A stretch of DNA of 64,000 bases from positions 29,389 through 93,388 of the forward strand of contig JAKPGJ010000022.1 of the NCBI GenBank assembly GCA_029550965.1, written 5' to 3'. A model generated the notes under the pieces. The model was not told the origin of the DNA and did no database searches. It saw nothing but the letters and a program-made list of their open reading frames with translations. A program made the position numbers and the translations under genes. Position 1 is the first letter of the stretch. Every line of letters starts with the position of its first letter. Below, piece by piece: positions 15,465-24,336 of the stretch. This DNA comes from Bacillota bacterium. Its GTDB lineage: Bacteria; Bacillota; Clostridia; Oscillospirales; CAG-382.

Positions 15465-16292
15465 TTATTTGTCAGCCAAACGGCTTCTCCGGTTTATCGC
15501 GTAAACCGTTCCGGCAGAAATCAATGCCAGTACGGCAAAGACCGCGAGTCCGGCGTCGCCGGTCTGCGGGTTGGAACCGGTCTGACTGGAAGAAGCCTGA
15601 CTGCTTGCCTGCTGGCTGGATGACGCGGCGCTGCTGGCGGAAGAAGCGCTGCTGGAAGTCTGGCTGGAAGAAGCCTGACTGCTGGAAGCGGAAGAAGTCT
15701 GGCTCGAACTATTGTTGTTTGCAGACGGATCCGCGAACACCTGAATCTCCGTGCTCCAGATGAAGTTGTCGCCGGTTGCCGTTACGCGGACGTATCTTGC
15801 GGATACGGGAGCCGACAGCGTCAGTATGTATTCGTCGCCGTACCAGCCTTCGTTCGACTTATTGACAGCGTCTTTTTTCTCAACTTTGCCGAGATAGGTA
15901 TAATTAACGCCGTCAACAGATACCTCGTACTCGACGCTTTTCGGCTCTTTGATGCCCCACGGTCCGTAATACATATCCATGTTGAACTTCTTAATGCCGT
16001 TGACGACGGAACCCAAATCGATTACATAAACCGCTTGCGGCGTATATTGCGCGCCGGGAAGACCTGCCAGTCCGCCGTCGGTTCCGCCGACGACGCCGTC
16101 GGTCAGTCTCTGGAATGATCCGTTTTCGCCGTCCGACAGACTATCGTTATCATAGGGCTGTCCCTGCTCTCCAATATCGACAGTGTACTTTTTGCCCAGC
16201 GCGACGTTGACCAAATCGTCTGCGCTTGCAATTATAGAAAGAAAAGGAACGGTGAGCAATAATACTAAAATTACAGCGAGTGCTTTTTTCAT
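15465..16292 (-). CDS. Discoidin-like surface protein with NPQTG sorting signal
   Basis: A 275-residue secreted protein. From the N-terminus: a signal peptide (residues 1-24, ending at ASADD), an F5/8 type C (discoidin) domain (about 25-195, with YVIDLGSVVNGIKKF and ARYVRVTATGDNFIWSTEIQVFA), a Ser/Ala/Gln spacer of about 45 residues, and an NPQTGD motif followed by a hydrophobic helix and a basic NRRSR tail. The C-terminus is that of a sortase substrate with an NPxTG motif; the sortase is not in this window. F5/8C domains usually bind glycans. Start at 16292 is chosen because AAAGG precedes it by 8 bases. Confidence 0.85.
   Translation of the reverse strand: MKKALAVILVLLLTVPFLSIIASADDLVNVALGKKYTVDIGEQGQPYDNDSLSDGENGSFQRLTDGVVGGTDGGLAGLPGAQYTPQAVYVIDLGSVVNGIKKFNMDMYYGPWGIKEPKSVEYEVSVDGVNYTYLGKVEKKDAVNKSNEGWYGDEYILTLSAPVSARYVRVTATGDNFIWSTEIQVFADPSANNNSSSQTSSASSSQASSSQTSSSASSASSAASSSQQASSQASSSQTGSNPQTGDAGLAVFAVLALISAGTVYAINRRSRLADK
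15575..15715 (-). repeat. Ser/Ala/Gln low-complexity spacer inside the surface protein
   Basis: Degenerate repeats of SSSQ, ASSSQTS and SSA codons form a flexible stalk between the discoidin domain and the sorting signal. Such tracts often vary in length between strains. Confidence 0.7.
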
Positions 16293-16432
16293 GATACACA
16301 CCTTTCTTTTTGTATTTAGTAATAAAGCGCTGTGTTATTATACCGCAGCGGGAAAAAGAAAATTGGCGAAAAAAACCATTTGTCTTTATAAAACCACATT
16401 ATTGTTAAAAATAGATGAACAATCAATTATTA

Positions 16433-16461
16433 TATATATCAAATCTTTAAATTTCTGTCAA
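16433..16461 (-). promoter_or_regulatory. Promoter of the discoidin-like surface protein gene
   Basis: On the minus strand TTGACA (plus-strand 16456-16461) and TATATA (16433-16438) are 17 bp apart, leaving a 5' leader of about 130 nt. The whole 334-bp gap 16293-16626 is AT-rich and holds only this promoter and the divergent helicase promoter. Confidence 0.72.
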
Positions 16462-16553
16462 GACTTGTTGTTATGTAAAATTTAAATGATCGTTATGTAT
16501 TCTTAAAAATTCTTATCGGCGGACCAAAGATCGACGGACGGTCAAGATTCATA

Positions 16554-16582
16554 TTGCATTGTTTTCATAAATGTTGTAAAAT
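16554..16582 (+). promoter_or_regulatory. Promoter of the DEAD-box helicase gene
   Basis: TTGCAT at 16554-16559 and TAAAAT at 16577-16582 are 17 bp apart, about 45 bp upstream of the start codon. Confidence 0.65.
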
Positions 16583-16626
16583 ATAAAATAAGACATATCA
16601 TTTAAACGATTGATGAAGAGAAGGAC

Positions 16627-18147
16627 ATGGCAGCATTTGAAGAATTAGGCATTATACCAGAAATTTTAGCATCTTTAAAGGAAATGGGCTTTGCGCAGCC
16701 GACGGAGGTTCAAAGCAGAGCGATTCCGCACGTATTGGAAAAAAAGGACATGATCGTCCAGTCCAAAACCGGAAGCGGCAAGACCGCGGTGTTCGGAATC
16801 CCGATTCTGCAGCTTACGGACATGGACGCAAAGGAGCCGCAGGCGCTGATTCTGACGCCGACCCGCGAGCTTGCGGTGCAAATCGACAACGACATTCGAA
16901 GAATGGCTTCGCATTTGCGGCACAAAACCGCTGTCGTCTACGGACAGCACAATATCAATACCGAAATAAAGGCATTAAACGAGGGCGTTGCGATTTTAAC
17001 CGGAACGCCCGGCCGGGTTTACGACCATATTTCGCACGGCACGCTGAAAACGCAGAATATCCGCTTCCTGGTCATGGACGAAGCGGACAGAATGCTGGAT
17101 ATGGGCTTTATCGACCAGGTTCGGCGCATTATTCGGGCTTTGCCGAAGAACAGGGTCATGCTGCTGTTTTCGGCGACGATGCCGCCGGAAATACGCAGAA
17201 TCTGCACTTCCTATATGAAAAACCCTGTGAACATCGTCATCGAATCCCAGACCATGACGGTGGATACCATCCAGCAGATTTATTACCGGGTAAAAGAAAA
17301 CGAAAAATGCGACCAGTTAAACCGCGTTCTTTTGCATTACAGACCGGAGAGCTGCATTATTTTCTGCAACACGAAGATCGCCGCCGATATGGTGCAGCAC
17401 TACCTTACCCGCAAAGGGTATCACTCGCACGTGCTTCACGGGGACGTGCCGCAGGGAAAACGTCTGCAGACGATACAGAATTTTAAGCAGAATAAATTCC
17501 ACATTCTGGTCGCCACGGACGTCGCCGCGCGCGGACTGGACATCAACGACCTCGCGATGGTCATAAACTTCGACATTCCCGAGGATAAGGACAACTATGT
17601 CCACAGAATCGGGCGCACCGGCAGAGCGGGCAAGGGCGGCGTCGCGGTTTCGCTTGCGACCACGAACGATATTATGGACTTATACGCCATCGAGGAGCAT
17701 ATCGGCGTCCTGATCAATCAGGAAGAGCTTCCTGCCGACGAAAACATCGAAGCGGAAAAAGAAAGCGTCGAGAACTGGATTGCGCAGAACCGGTTAAAGG
17801 AAAAAGAAGCGCCCGAAGAAAAGAAAGCCGCCAGGAAAAACGCGAAGAACCGCAGCCGATCGAACCGAAAGAAAGAGGGCGGAAAGCCCGAGCAGAAAAA
17901 GAAGGAAAACGACGGCAAGAGCGTAGGCAAGAGCGAAGGCAAGAGCGAAAAACGTCCGAGCGCGGTAAAACACGACGGCAAAAAGCCGCACGGCAAAGCG
18001 CAAAACACCGCAAACCGCCGGCCTTCTCCGGAGCGGACCCCTGCCGTTCAGACGCCGCCGGCGGCTGAAGTTCAGACTGCCGAACCGGAAAAGAAGACCT
18101 TCTTGCAGCGGCTTGCGGAAAAACTGTTCGGCAAAAAGAAGAAGTAA
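16627..18147 (+). CDS. DEAD-box ATP-dependent RNA helicase
   Basis: A 506-residue RNA helicase. Motifs in order: Q motif (TEVQSRAIP), Walker A SKTGSGKTAVFG (about residue 47), PTRELAVQ, TPGRV, VMDEADRMLDMGF, LLFSATMP, and in the second RecA domain VATDVAARGLDI and HRIGRTGRAG. The last 110 residues are a Lys/Glu/Gly/Ser-rich disordered tail with KSEGKSEK-type repeats, as in CshA/DeaD-like proteins where the tail binds RNA or the degradosome. It probably acts in ribosome assembly or mRNA turnover. AGAAGGA precedes the ATG. Confidence 0.93.
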   Translation: MAAFEELGIIPEILASLKEMGFAQPTEVQSRAIPHVLEKKDMIVQSKTGSGKTAVFGIPILQLTDMDAKEPQALILTPTRELAVQIDNDIRRMASHLRHKTAVVYGQHNINTEIKALNEGVAILTGTPGRVYDHISHGTLKTQNIRFLVMDEADRMLDMGFIDQVRRIIRALPKNRVMLLFSATMPPEIRRICTSYMKNPVNIVIESQTMTVDTIQQIYYRVKENEKCDQLNRVLLHYRPESCIIFCNTKIAADMVQHYLTRKGYHSHVLHGDVPQGKRLQTIQNFKQNKFHILVATDVAARGLDINDLAMVINFDIPEDKDNYVHRIGRTGRAGKGGVAVSLATTNDIMDLYAIEEHIGVLINQEELPADENIEAEKESVENWIAQNRLKEKEAPEEKKAARKNAKNRSRSNRKKEGGKPEQKKKENDGKSVGKSEGKSEKRPSAVKHDGKKPHGKAQNTANRRPSPERTPAVQTPPAAEVQTAEPEKKTFLQRLAEKLFGKKKK

Positions 18148-18226
18148 AGAATTTCTTTATTTATAGCAATAAAACGCGTTCATTTTCGGCACAATAAAGG
18201 TATTGCCGGGAGAAAGGAAGTTATGT

Positions 18227-18829
18227 ATGAACGCGAAGGAATTGTTTTTACACATCGACAAGCATCTGCTTTCCGACGAAAAACCGTCCGCTTTTTTAAA
18301 CGGCGTGTACGATATGCCGGCGTTTTCGCAGTATCCGTTCGATTTGCTGCGTCAGCTGCGCCTGACCGAACAGTCGCCGGACCATCATCCGGAGGGCAAC
18401 GTCTGGAACCACACGATGCTTGTCGTGGACGAAGCGGCAAAGGTAAGGGAAAAAAGCAAAAACAAGCGCGCCTTTATGTGGGCGGCGCTTTTGCACGATA
18501 TCGGAAAACCCGCCACTTTTCGCATTAAGAAGGGCAGGATTACCGCGTACGGGCACGACAAAGTCGGCGCGGAACTTGCCGAGAAGTTCCTTGCGCATTT
18601 CGGCGAGGAGGAAGGATTCATCCGGGAAGTCGCCCAGCTTGTCCGCTATCATATGCACCTGTTGTATGTGGTAAAAGATTTGCCGTTCGCGGACGTTTCG
18701 GGCATGAAACGGAATACCGATATCGGCGAGCTCGCGCTGTTCTGCCTGTGCGACCGGCTGGGCAGAACCAACGCGGACCGGACGCGGGAGGAAGAAACCG
18801 TCCGGCTGTTTTTGCAGAAATGCTCGTAA
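18227..18829 (+). CDS. HD-domain phosphohydrolase
   Basis: A 200-residue HD-superfamily protein. Metal-binding residues are visible in NVWNHTMLVVDEA, the HD pair in AALLHDIGKPATF and the distal YGHDKVGAELAEKFL, with a later VRYHMHLLY. This pattern is like the small HDIG hydrolases related to the C-terminal domain of tRNA nucleotidyltransferases. The substrate (a nucleotide or tRNA 2',3'-phosphate) is not known. The ATG at 18227 has an AAGGAAG upstream; an overlapping ATG at 18223 is in another frame. Confidence 0.82.
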   Translation: MNAKELFLHIDKHLLSDEKPSAFLNGVYDMPAFSQYPFDLLRQLRLTEQSPDHHPEGNVWNHTMLVVDEAAKVREKSKNKRAFMWAALLHDIGKPATFRIKKGRITAYGHDKVGAELAEKFLAHFGEEEGFIREVAQLVRYHMHLLYVVKDLPFADVSGMKRNTDIGELALFCLCDRLGRTNADRTREEETVRLFLQKCS

Positions 18830-18867
18830 ACCGACGCCGCGCTTCCCTCCTGCAAGCGGTATCCGTC

Positions 18868-18896
18868 TTGACGAAAAGCCAATTGTAGTGTAAAAT
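18868..18896 (+). promoter_or_regulatory. Promoter of the YfhO-like gene
   Basis: TTGACG at 18868-18873 and TAAAAT at 18891-18896 with a 17-bp spacer, 44 bp before the start codon. Confidence 0.7.
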
Positions 18897-18939
18897 GGCT
18901 AAATGGATAAAAGGACAGGCAACAGAAAGGAAAGTGAAC

Positions 18940-21582
18940 ATGAATTCGGAACCTGTTTATATCGATGGCGAAGCCGGAGAGGACCGTTTTTACTATTATA
19001 AAAAGGTCTTTTTCTATTCGCTTCTGATTTCGGTAGCAATCATGCTTCCGTTTGTGATTGTTGAGCTGATAAAGGTACAACGCCCAATCTTCCTGTATTA
19101 CGGAGATTACAACGTTCAGCAGATCTGCTTTTACAGGCACTGCGTCGACATGGTTCGAAACGGCGATTTTGGCTGGGACTGGTATACCGATTTGGGTTCC
19201 AACTTCATCGGCAGCTATTCGTACTACATGCTCGGAAGTCCGTTCTTCTGGATTTTGTGCCTGTTCCCCGCATCATGGACGCCGTATCTCATGGCTCCCA
19301 CTTTCGTGCTCAAGTACGTCACCTGCGCGCTTTTTTCCTACGCGTACATAAAGCGGTTTGTCAGAAAACAGAATTACGCGGTGGTCGGCGCGCTGTTATA
19401 CACCTTCAGTGGATTCCAGATTTACAACACCTTCTTCAACCAGTTCCATGAAGTGGTCACGCTCTTCCCGCTGCTGCTGCTCGGCATGGAGGAACTGGTT
19501 CAGAACAACCGCAGAGGACTGTTCGCGCTTGCGGTCGCATTGAACGCGGCGTGCAACTACTTTATGTTCGCCGGACAGGTCGCGTTCTGTATTCTGTACT
19601 TTGTATTCAGGCTTTCGCAGAAGTCCTTTAAGATTACGTTCAAAAAGTTCGGTCTGCTCGCGTTCGAGGCCGTTCTTGGCGTCGCGATGGGCTGCATCAT
19701 CTTCCTGCCCGGCGCGCTCGCGGTTTGGGACAACCCAAGAATCAGCGGTGGACTGAGCGGCATCAATATGCTGATTTACCGCCGCAACGGTCAGTTCTAC
19801 TGGCAGCGATACGGGCATCTTCTGGAATCCTTCTTCTTCCCGCCCGACATTCCTTCCAGAGTCAACTTCTTTTACGGACATGAGGAGCGCTGGGCGTCGA
19901 TCGCGGCGTACCTGCCCATGTTCGGCGTGAGCGGCGTGTTCGCGCATTTCGCGTCCAAAAAGCGCCCGTGGCTGAAGTACTTTACCATGTTTTTGATACT
20001 CTGCCTGTTCGTGCCCGTCCTCAACAGCATGTTCTTTAAGTTCGAAGCCGCGTATTACGCGCGCTGGATGTACATGCTGCTGCTGATGATGTCGCTGGGC
20101 ACCGTCGTTATGGCGGAAGACGACAGCGTTGAGAACGACCGCAAGTGGAAGGGCGGCATTATCGCGTACCTCATCGGCGCTTCGGTCATATTCCTGCCGC
20201 TCGGACTGTTGTGGTATGAAAATACGAACACAAGCGCCGTAGACTATAAACTCGGCTATCCGCCGTATATCGACCGCTTCTGGATTTACGTCGGCATCAC
20301 GCTGCTCAGCATCGCGATTCTTTGGTATTTGTTCACGCGCTTAAGACGCAAAAAGATTTTTGAGTTCGCGCTGCTGATTGCGACCAGCGTCATCACCGTT
20401 CTGTACAGCGTCATTCACATCGCCCATGGCAAACAGCATTCCTGGAGCAGCGAATTTCTTGTCAATCGGGCGATTGAGGGCAGGATCGATTTTGACGAAT
20501 CCGAATTTGCCAGAATGGATATGTACCGCTACGGGGACGAGAACATCTTCGACAATCTCGGCATATTCTGGAAGGTTCCTTCCATCGAGTGCTTCCATAC
20601 GGTCGTACCGCCCTCTATCATGAAGTTCTATCCGTATATCAACGTGACCCGCAACGTCGGCTCACGCGCCGTTTCCTCTCTGTACGGTTTAAGAGCGTTC
20701 ACCTCCACGAAGTACTCCATTGTAGACGAGGGCGGCAGACACGACGCGCTGGGATTTAAGAAAATAGGCACCCAAAACGGCTTTGACATTTACGAGAACG
20801 AAAACTACCTTCCGATGGGCTTTGCCTATACCGAGTTTATGACGCAGTCCGAAATGGAAAAGGTCTACGTCGGCACCAGACACGCTTTGCTCTGCACCTA
20901 TCTGGTCGTGCCGGACGATATGGCGGATTATTACAGGCAGTTCATGAAGGAAGTCAAATTCATGGACGAGGACCGCATAACGCCGAACTATGATAATTTC
21001 AAAGAGTCGGTCGAAGAGCGCAGAACCATGTGCGCAAGCAGCTTCGAGTACTCAAGCAAAGGGTTTGAGGCGAAAATCCATTTGGACAAGCCGAACATCG
21101 TGTTCTTCAGCGTTCCCATGGACGACGGCTGGTCGGTCACCGTCAACGGCGAGAAAAAAGACGTGCTCAGCGTATACTGGGGCGGCTTCGTAGCCGTAGA
21201 GTGCGGCGCGGGCGACAACGAGATTGTGTTCACCTATCGTACGCCCGGTTTGACGTTAGGCGCGCTGCTCACGTTCGGCGGATTCCTGATTTGGGGCTTA
21301 TACATTTACTTCGGCAGAAAGTGGTTCGGCAGAGCGGAATACAAGTTCTTCAAAGAGGACTACTACGATGACGAAACCGTGCCTGTCGCCGTAAACGCCA
21401 TCCCGCTCAACATGAATCTGCAGATTGCGGATTCGGAACCGGCTCAGGACCGGCAGAGCGCGCAATCGGTCAGTCCAACGGATGTTCCGTCGGGCGAGCA
21501 GGCGGGCAGCGGCACGCCGAACGACAATTCTCAAACAGAGAATATAAAAATTGATACGCAAACTGACCAAAATCAACAGTAA
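18940..21582 (+). CDS. YfhO family polytopic membrane protein
   Basis: An 880-residue membrane protein with about a dozen transmembrane helices in the first 490 residues, a large extracytoplasmic domain (about 500-740), a further helix (LLTFGGFLIWGLYIYFG), and a 95-residue acidic and Gln/Ser-rich cytoplasmic tail. The early YYGDYNVQQICFYRH...WDWYTDLGSNF pattern and the ending DDGWSVTVNG...EIVFTYRTPG are typical of YfhO, a GT-C-like family implicated in glycosylation of lipoteichoic acid and related polymers. ATG 18940 has AGAAAGGAAA upstream. It has its own promoter and terminator. Confidence 0.85.
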   Translation: MNSEPVYIDGEAGEDRFYYYKKVFFYSLLISVAIMLPFVIVELIKVQRPIFLYYGDYNVQQICFYRHCVDMVRNGDFGWDWYTDLGSNFIGSYSYYMLGSPFFWILCLFPASWTPYLMAPTFVLKYVTCALFSYAYIKRFVRKQNYAVVGALLYTFSGFQIYNTFFNQFHEVVTLFPLLLLGMEELVQNNRRGLFALAVALNAACNYFMFAGQVAFCILYFVFRLSQKSFKITFKKFGLLAFEAVLGVAMGCIIFLPGALAVWDNPRISGGLSGINMLIYRRNGQFYWQRYGHLLESFFFPPDIPSRVNFFYGHEERWASIAAYLPMFGVSGVFAHFASKKRPWLKYFTMFLILCLFVPVLNSMFFKFEAAYYARWMYMLLLMMSLGTVVMAEDDSVENDRKWKGGIIAYLIGASVIFLPLGLLWYENTNTSAVDYKLGYPPYIDRFWIYVGITLLSIAILWYLFTRLRRKKIFEFALLIATSVITVLYSVIHIAHGKQHSWSSEFLVNRAIEGRIDFDESEFARMDMYRYGDENIFDNLGIFWKVPSIECFHTVVPPSIMKFYPYINVTRNVGSRAVSSLYGLRAFTSTKYSIVDEGGRHDALGFKKIGTQNGFDIYENENYLPMGFAYTEFMTQSEMEKVYVGTRHALLCTYLVVPDDMADYYRQFMKEVKFMDEDRITPNYDNFKESVEERRTMCASSFEYSSKGFEAKIHLDKPNIVFFSVPMDDGWSVTVNGEKKDVLSVYWGGFVAVECGAGDNEIVFTYRTPGLTLGALLTFGGFLIWGLYIYFGRKWFGRAEYKFFKEDYYDDETVPVAVNAIPLNMNLQIADSEPAQDRQSAQSVSPTDVPSGEQAGSGTPNDNSQTENIKIDTQTDQNQQ

Positions 21583-21591
21583 ATAAAAAAT

Positions 21592-21620
21592 CAGGTGCGC
21601 AAAAAAGCGCACCTGTGTTT
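21592..21620 (+). terminator. Intrinsic terminator after the YfhO-like gene
   Basis: A 9-bp perfect stem (21592-21600 with 21607-21615), a 6-base A loop and a T-rich tail. Confidence 0.88.
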
Positions 21621-21623
21621 TTA

Positions 21624-21761
21624 TTAGTTTTTTATGCTGCAGCCGTCGCACCTGCCGCGCCCGCAGCAGCCACCCTTCTTTTTCCGGCGGAACACGAACC
21701 GCAAAGCGATACAGACGCAGACGGCAAGAATAGCAATCAGAATATAATCAAGGATGTTCAT
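21624..21761 (-). CDS. FeoB-associated Cys-rich membrane protein (45 residues)
   Basis: A 45-residue ORF starts 18 bases after the feoB stop with GGAG upstream. It begins MNILDYILIAILAVCVCIAL, one transmembrane helix, then a basic RRKKKGG patch and a Cys cluster GGCCGRGRCDGC. This is the layout of the FeoB-associated Cys-rich (FeoC-like) family found downstream of feoB in Firmicutes. The cysteines may bind iron or an Fe-S cluster next to the transporter; that function is inferred. It is short enough to be missed by many gene callers. Confidence 0.85.
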   Translation of the reverse strand: MNILDYILIAILAVCVCIALRFVFRRKKKGGCCGRGRCDGCSIKN

Positions 21762-21779
21762 AACGCGCTCCGAACATTT

Positions 21780-23783
21780 CTAAGAAATACTGCCGATTTG
21801 GTAAACCGCAACAGCGACAATCCAGGCGACGGCGCATTGCGCGATCACGACGCCGACCGTCTGCAATCTGGAGCCGAGCTCGCGTTTTATGGTCGCAACT
21901 GCGGCGACGCAGGGCGTGTAAAGCAGCGTGAACAGCAAAAAGCAAACGGCGGACAGCGGCGTGAACATCTGCGACAACGAACCGGCGAGCTCCGCCGTTC
22001 CGGTGCCGAGCAGAACGCCCAGCGTGCTGATGACGGCTTCCTTGGCGGTAAATCCGGTTATCAGCGACGTCGCGACGCGCCAGTCGCCGAATCCCGCCGG
22101 GACAAATATCGGCGCTATAAATCTTCCGATAACGGCAAGAAGGCTGTTCGCGCTGTCCTCGACCACGTTCAGTTTCGCGTCGAAGGTCTGCAGGAACCAA
22201 ATAACCACCGTCGCCAGAAAAATAACGGTAAACGCGCGCTGGATAAAGTCCTTCGCTTTCTCCCACATCAAAAGAAACACGCTCTTGAGGGAGGGGATGC
22301 GGTAGTTCGGCAGCTCCATGACGAAGGGTACCGGTTTGCCGCGGAACGCGGTCTTTTTTAAAATCAACGCCGCAAGGATGCCGATCAGGATGCCGGAAAC
22401 GTACAACCCGAACATGACCAGCGCCTGATATTTCGCGAAAAACGCCGCGCTGAACACCGCGTAAATCGGAATCTTTGCCGAGCAGCTCATGTAGGGGGTA
22501 AGCAGAATGGTCATTTTTCGGTCGCGCTCGGAAGCGAGGGTTCTGGTCGCCATAACCGCCGGAACCGTGCAGCCGAAGCCGATGAGCATCGGAACAATGC
22601 TCCTGCCGGACAAACCGATCTTGCGCAGCAGTTTGTCGAAAACAAACGCGACCCTTGCCATATAGCCGGTGTCCTCCAATATCGACAGGAAGAAAAATAA
22701 AACGACAATGATGGGCAGGAAGGACAACACGCTGCCCACGCCGGCGAAAATGCCGTCTATAATCAGGCCGTGCACAACCGGATTGATTTCGTAAACGGTT
22801 AAGCCTTCGTCAACCAGCGCGGTCAGCCAGTCCAGCCCCGCCGAAAGCAGGTCGCTCAAGTAACTGCCGACGACGTCGAAGGTGAGCCAGAACATCAGAA
22901 GGATGACAGCGAAAAATACGGGCAAAGCCGTGTATTTTCCGGTCAGCACCGTATCAATTTTCAGGCTTCTTCTGTGCTCTTTGCTCTCTTTACATCTTTT
23001 CACCGATTCGGCGCAGACCTTCTCGATAAAGTTGTAGCGCATTTCGGCGAGCGCCGCGTTTCGGTCCAGCCCGGTCTCGTTTTCCATTTCGATCACGCTG
23101 TGTTCAAGCGTTTCGATTTCGTTCTGACTGAGCGACAACTTTTGAAGAACCGATTCGTCGCCCTCGATCAGCTTGACGGCGCAGAAACGCGCCGAAGCGC
23201 CGATTTTTTCGGCGTGGTCCTCTATTAAAAGGGAAACGGCGTGAATACATCTATGTACCGGGCCGTCGGGGCAGAAGTCCAAGACTTTGGGCAGTATTCT
23301 CTTTTTGGCGACCTCGACGATGCTGTCCACAACGTCTTTGATGCCTTCGTTTTTTGCCGCGCTGATCGGGATTACCGGAACGCCGAGCGCAGCGCTCAGC
23401 TTCTTAATATCGATCGTACCGCCGTTCGCGCGGACCTCGTCCATCATGTTCAAAGCGATCACCGTCGGAATGCGCAGCTCCAAAAGCTGCAGCGTCAAAT
23501 AGAGGTTGCGCTCGATGTTGGTCGCGTCCACGATGTTGATAATGCCGTCCGGTTTTTCGTTCAGGACAAAATCGCGCGCGACGATTTCCTCAGGCGTATA
23601 GGAACGAATGGAATAAATGCCCGGAAGGTCAACTACGGCGCAGTCTTTCGCGAAGGTAACGACGCCCATTTTCTGGTCGACGGTCACGCCCGGAAAGTTG
23701 CCGACGTGCTGCTTGGCGCCTGTCAGGGCGTTGAAAAGCGTGGTTTTTCCGGAATTCTGGTTTCCGACTAATGCAAATATCAT
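21780..23783 (-). CDS. feoB: Ferrous iron transporter FeoB
   Basis: A 667-residue Fe(II) transporter. The N-terminal G domain has G1 GNQNSGKTTLFNALTG, G2 at NFPGVTVD, G3 VDLPGIYS and G4 ALNMMDEV. A helical GDI-like domain follows (about 165-270), then the membrane part with two Gate-like repeats, including GFGCTVPAVMATR and the TGFTAKEAVISTLG segment. It imports Fe(II) under anaerobic conditions. It is second in feoA-feoB-small Cys protein and is presumably controlled by the DtxR-type sites upstream of feoA. Confidence 0.96.
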   Translation of the reverse strand: MIFALVGNQNSGKTTLFNALTGAKQHVGNFPGVTVDQKMGVVTFAKDCAVVDLPGIYSIRSYTPEEIVARDFVLNEKPDGIINIVDATNIERNLYLTLQLLELRIPTVIALNMMDEVRANGGTIDIKKLSAALGVPVIPISAAKNEGIKDVVDSIVEVAKKRILPKVLDFCPDGPVHRCIHAVSLLIEDHAEKIGASARFCAVKLIEGDESVLQKLSLSQNEIETLEHSVIEMENETGLDRNAALAEMRYNFIEKVCAESVKRCKESKEHRRSLKIDTVLTGKYTALPVFFAVILLMFWLTFDVVGSYLSDLLSAGLDWLTALVDEGLTVYEINPVVHGLIIDGIFAGVGSVLSFLPIIVVLFFFLSILEDTGYMARVAFVFDKLLRKIGLSGRSIVPMLIGFGCTVPAVMATRTLASERDRKMTILLTPYMSCSAKIPIYAVFSAAFFAKYQALVMFGLYVSGILIGILAALILKKTAFRGKPVPFVMELPNYRIPSLKSVFLLMWEKAKDFIQRAFTVIFLATVVIWFLQTFDAKLNVVEDSANSLLAVIGRFIAPIFVPAGFGDWRVATSLITGFTAKEAVISTLGVLLGTGTAELAGSLSQMFTPLSAVCFLLFTLLYTPCVAAVATIKRELGSRLQTVGVVIAQCAVAWIVAVAVYQIGSIS

Positions 23784-23804
23784 GGAACCGCTTTCTTTCT
23801 ATGT

Positions 23805-24032
23805 TTAATCTACCTGCGTTACTTCAATCACAGAAGCGTCGTCTTTTCGTATGGTAAGGTTGTAACCCCGCAAAAAAATCTGTATCGGATCGCCCAAAGG
23901 AGCGGTTTTTTGCACCTTTACCCGGGTTCGCGGTATAATTCCCATGTCCAAAAGGCGCAGTCTTAAGGCGCCCTCTCCTCCGACTTTGGTGACGATTCCT
24001 TCTTTTCCTGCTTTTAGTTCGCTCAATGTCAT
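23805..24032 (-). CDS. feoA: Ferrous iron transport protein A (FeoA)
   Basis: A 75-residue SH3-like FeoA. It has the family's MTLSELKAGKEGIVTKVGG start, RLLDMGIIPRTRVKVQKTAPLGDP middle and the FLRGYNLTIRKDDA segment. FeoA is cytoplasmic and is thought to modulate FeoB. GGGAGG precedes the ATG, and feoB starts 21 bases after its stop. Confidence 0.95.
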   Translation of the reverse strand: MTLSELKAGKEGIVTKVGGEGALRLRLLDMGIIPRTRVKVQKTAPLGDPIQIFLRGYNLTIRKDDASVIEVTQVD

Positions 24033-24048
24033 TTAAACAACCTCCCGC

Positions 24049-24064
24049 GTTAGCCAAGACTAAC
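24049..24064. promoter_or_regulatory. DtxR-family-like operator box 1 of the feo operon
   Basis: The 16-base near-palindrome GTTAGCCAAGACTAAC lies between the feo promoter and feoA. The TTAG...CTAA arms match the half-site style of DtxR/IdeR metalloregulators rather than Fur. Confidence 0.68.
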
Positions 24065-24075
24065 TCCAATTATAA

Positions 24076-24091
24076 GTTAGCACAAGCTAAC
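24076..24091. promoter_or_regulatory. DtxR-family-like operator box 2 of the feo operon
   Basis: GTTAGCACAAGCTAAC has perfect 6-base arms and lies 27 bp centre-to-centre from box 1. On the minus strand it overlaps the region just downstream of a TTGACA (-35, plus-strand 24097-24102), so binding would block the feo promoter. The rest of the 304-bp gap 24033-24336 is AT-rich with only the promoter of the next gene. Confidence 0.72.
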
Positions 24092-24270
24092 GCGCATGTC
24101 AATGTTATTTATGACTAATAAAGCGATTCCTTTTAAATAGAAATATTGGCGATTCTTACAATAAAAAAATAACAATTTTAAATAGCATCTTGAAAAAAAT
24201 TAACAGTTCTGCTATAATACGAACGCATGTTTAATATTGAATAATCATGGGTTTAATGATGAAATATTTG

Positions 24271-24299
24271 TTGATTATTCGTCATAAATATAGTATAAT
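24271..24299 (+). promoter_or_regulatory. Promoter of the orphan 624-residue gene
   Basis: TTGATT at 24271-24276 and TATAAT at 24294-24299 with a 17-bp spacer, 38 bp before the TTG start. Confidence 0.75.
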
Positions 24300-24336
24300 C
24301 AATTAGTTAAAACGGTATTGTGAGGGCAGGAAAGCA

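Noticed and set aside
21615..22361. Plus-strand open frame of 248 codons
   Set aside because: Antisense to feoB and the small Cys-rich gene; composition is low-complexity Arg/Gly/Asp, typical of a shadow frame.
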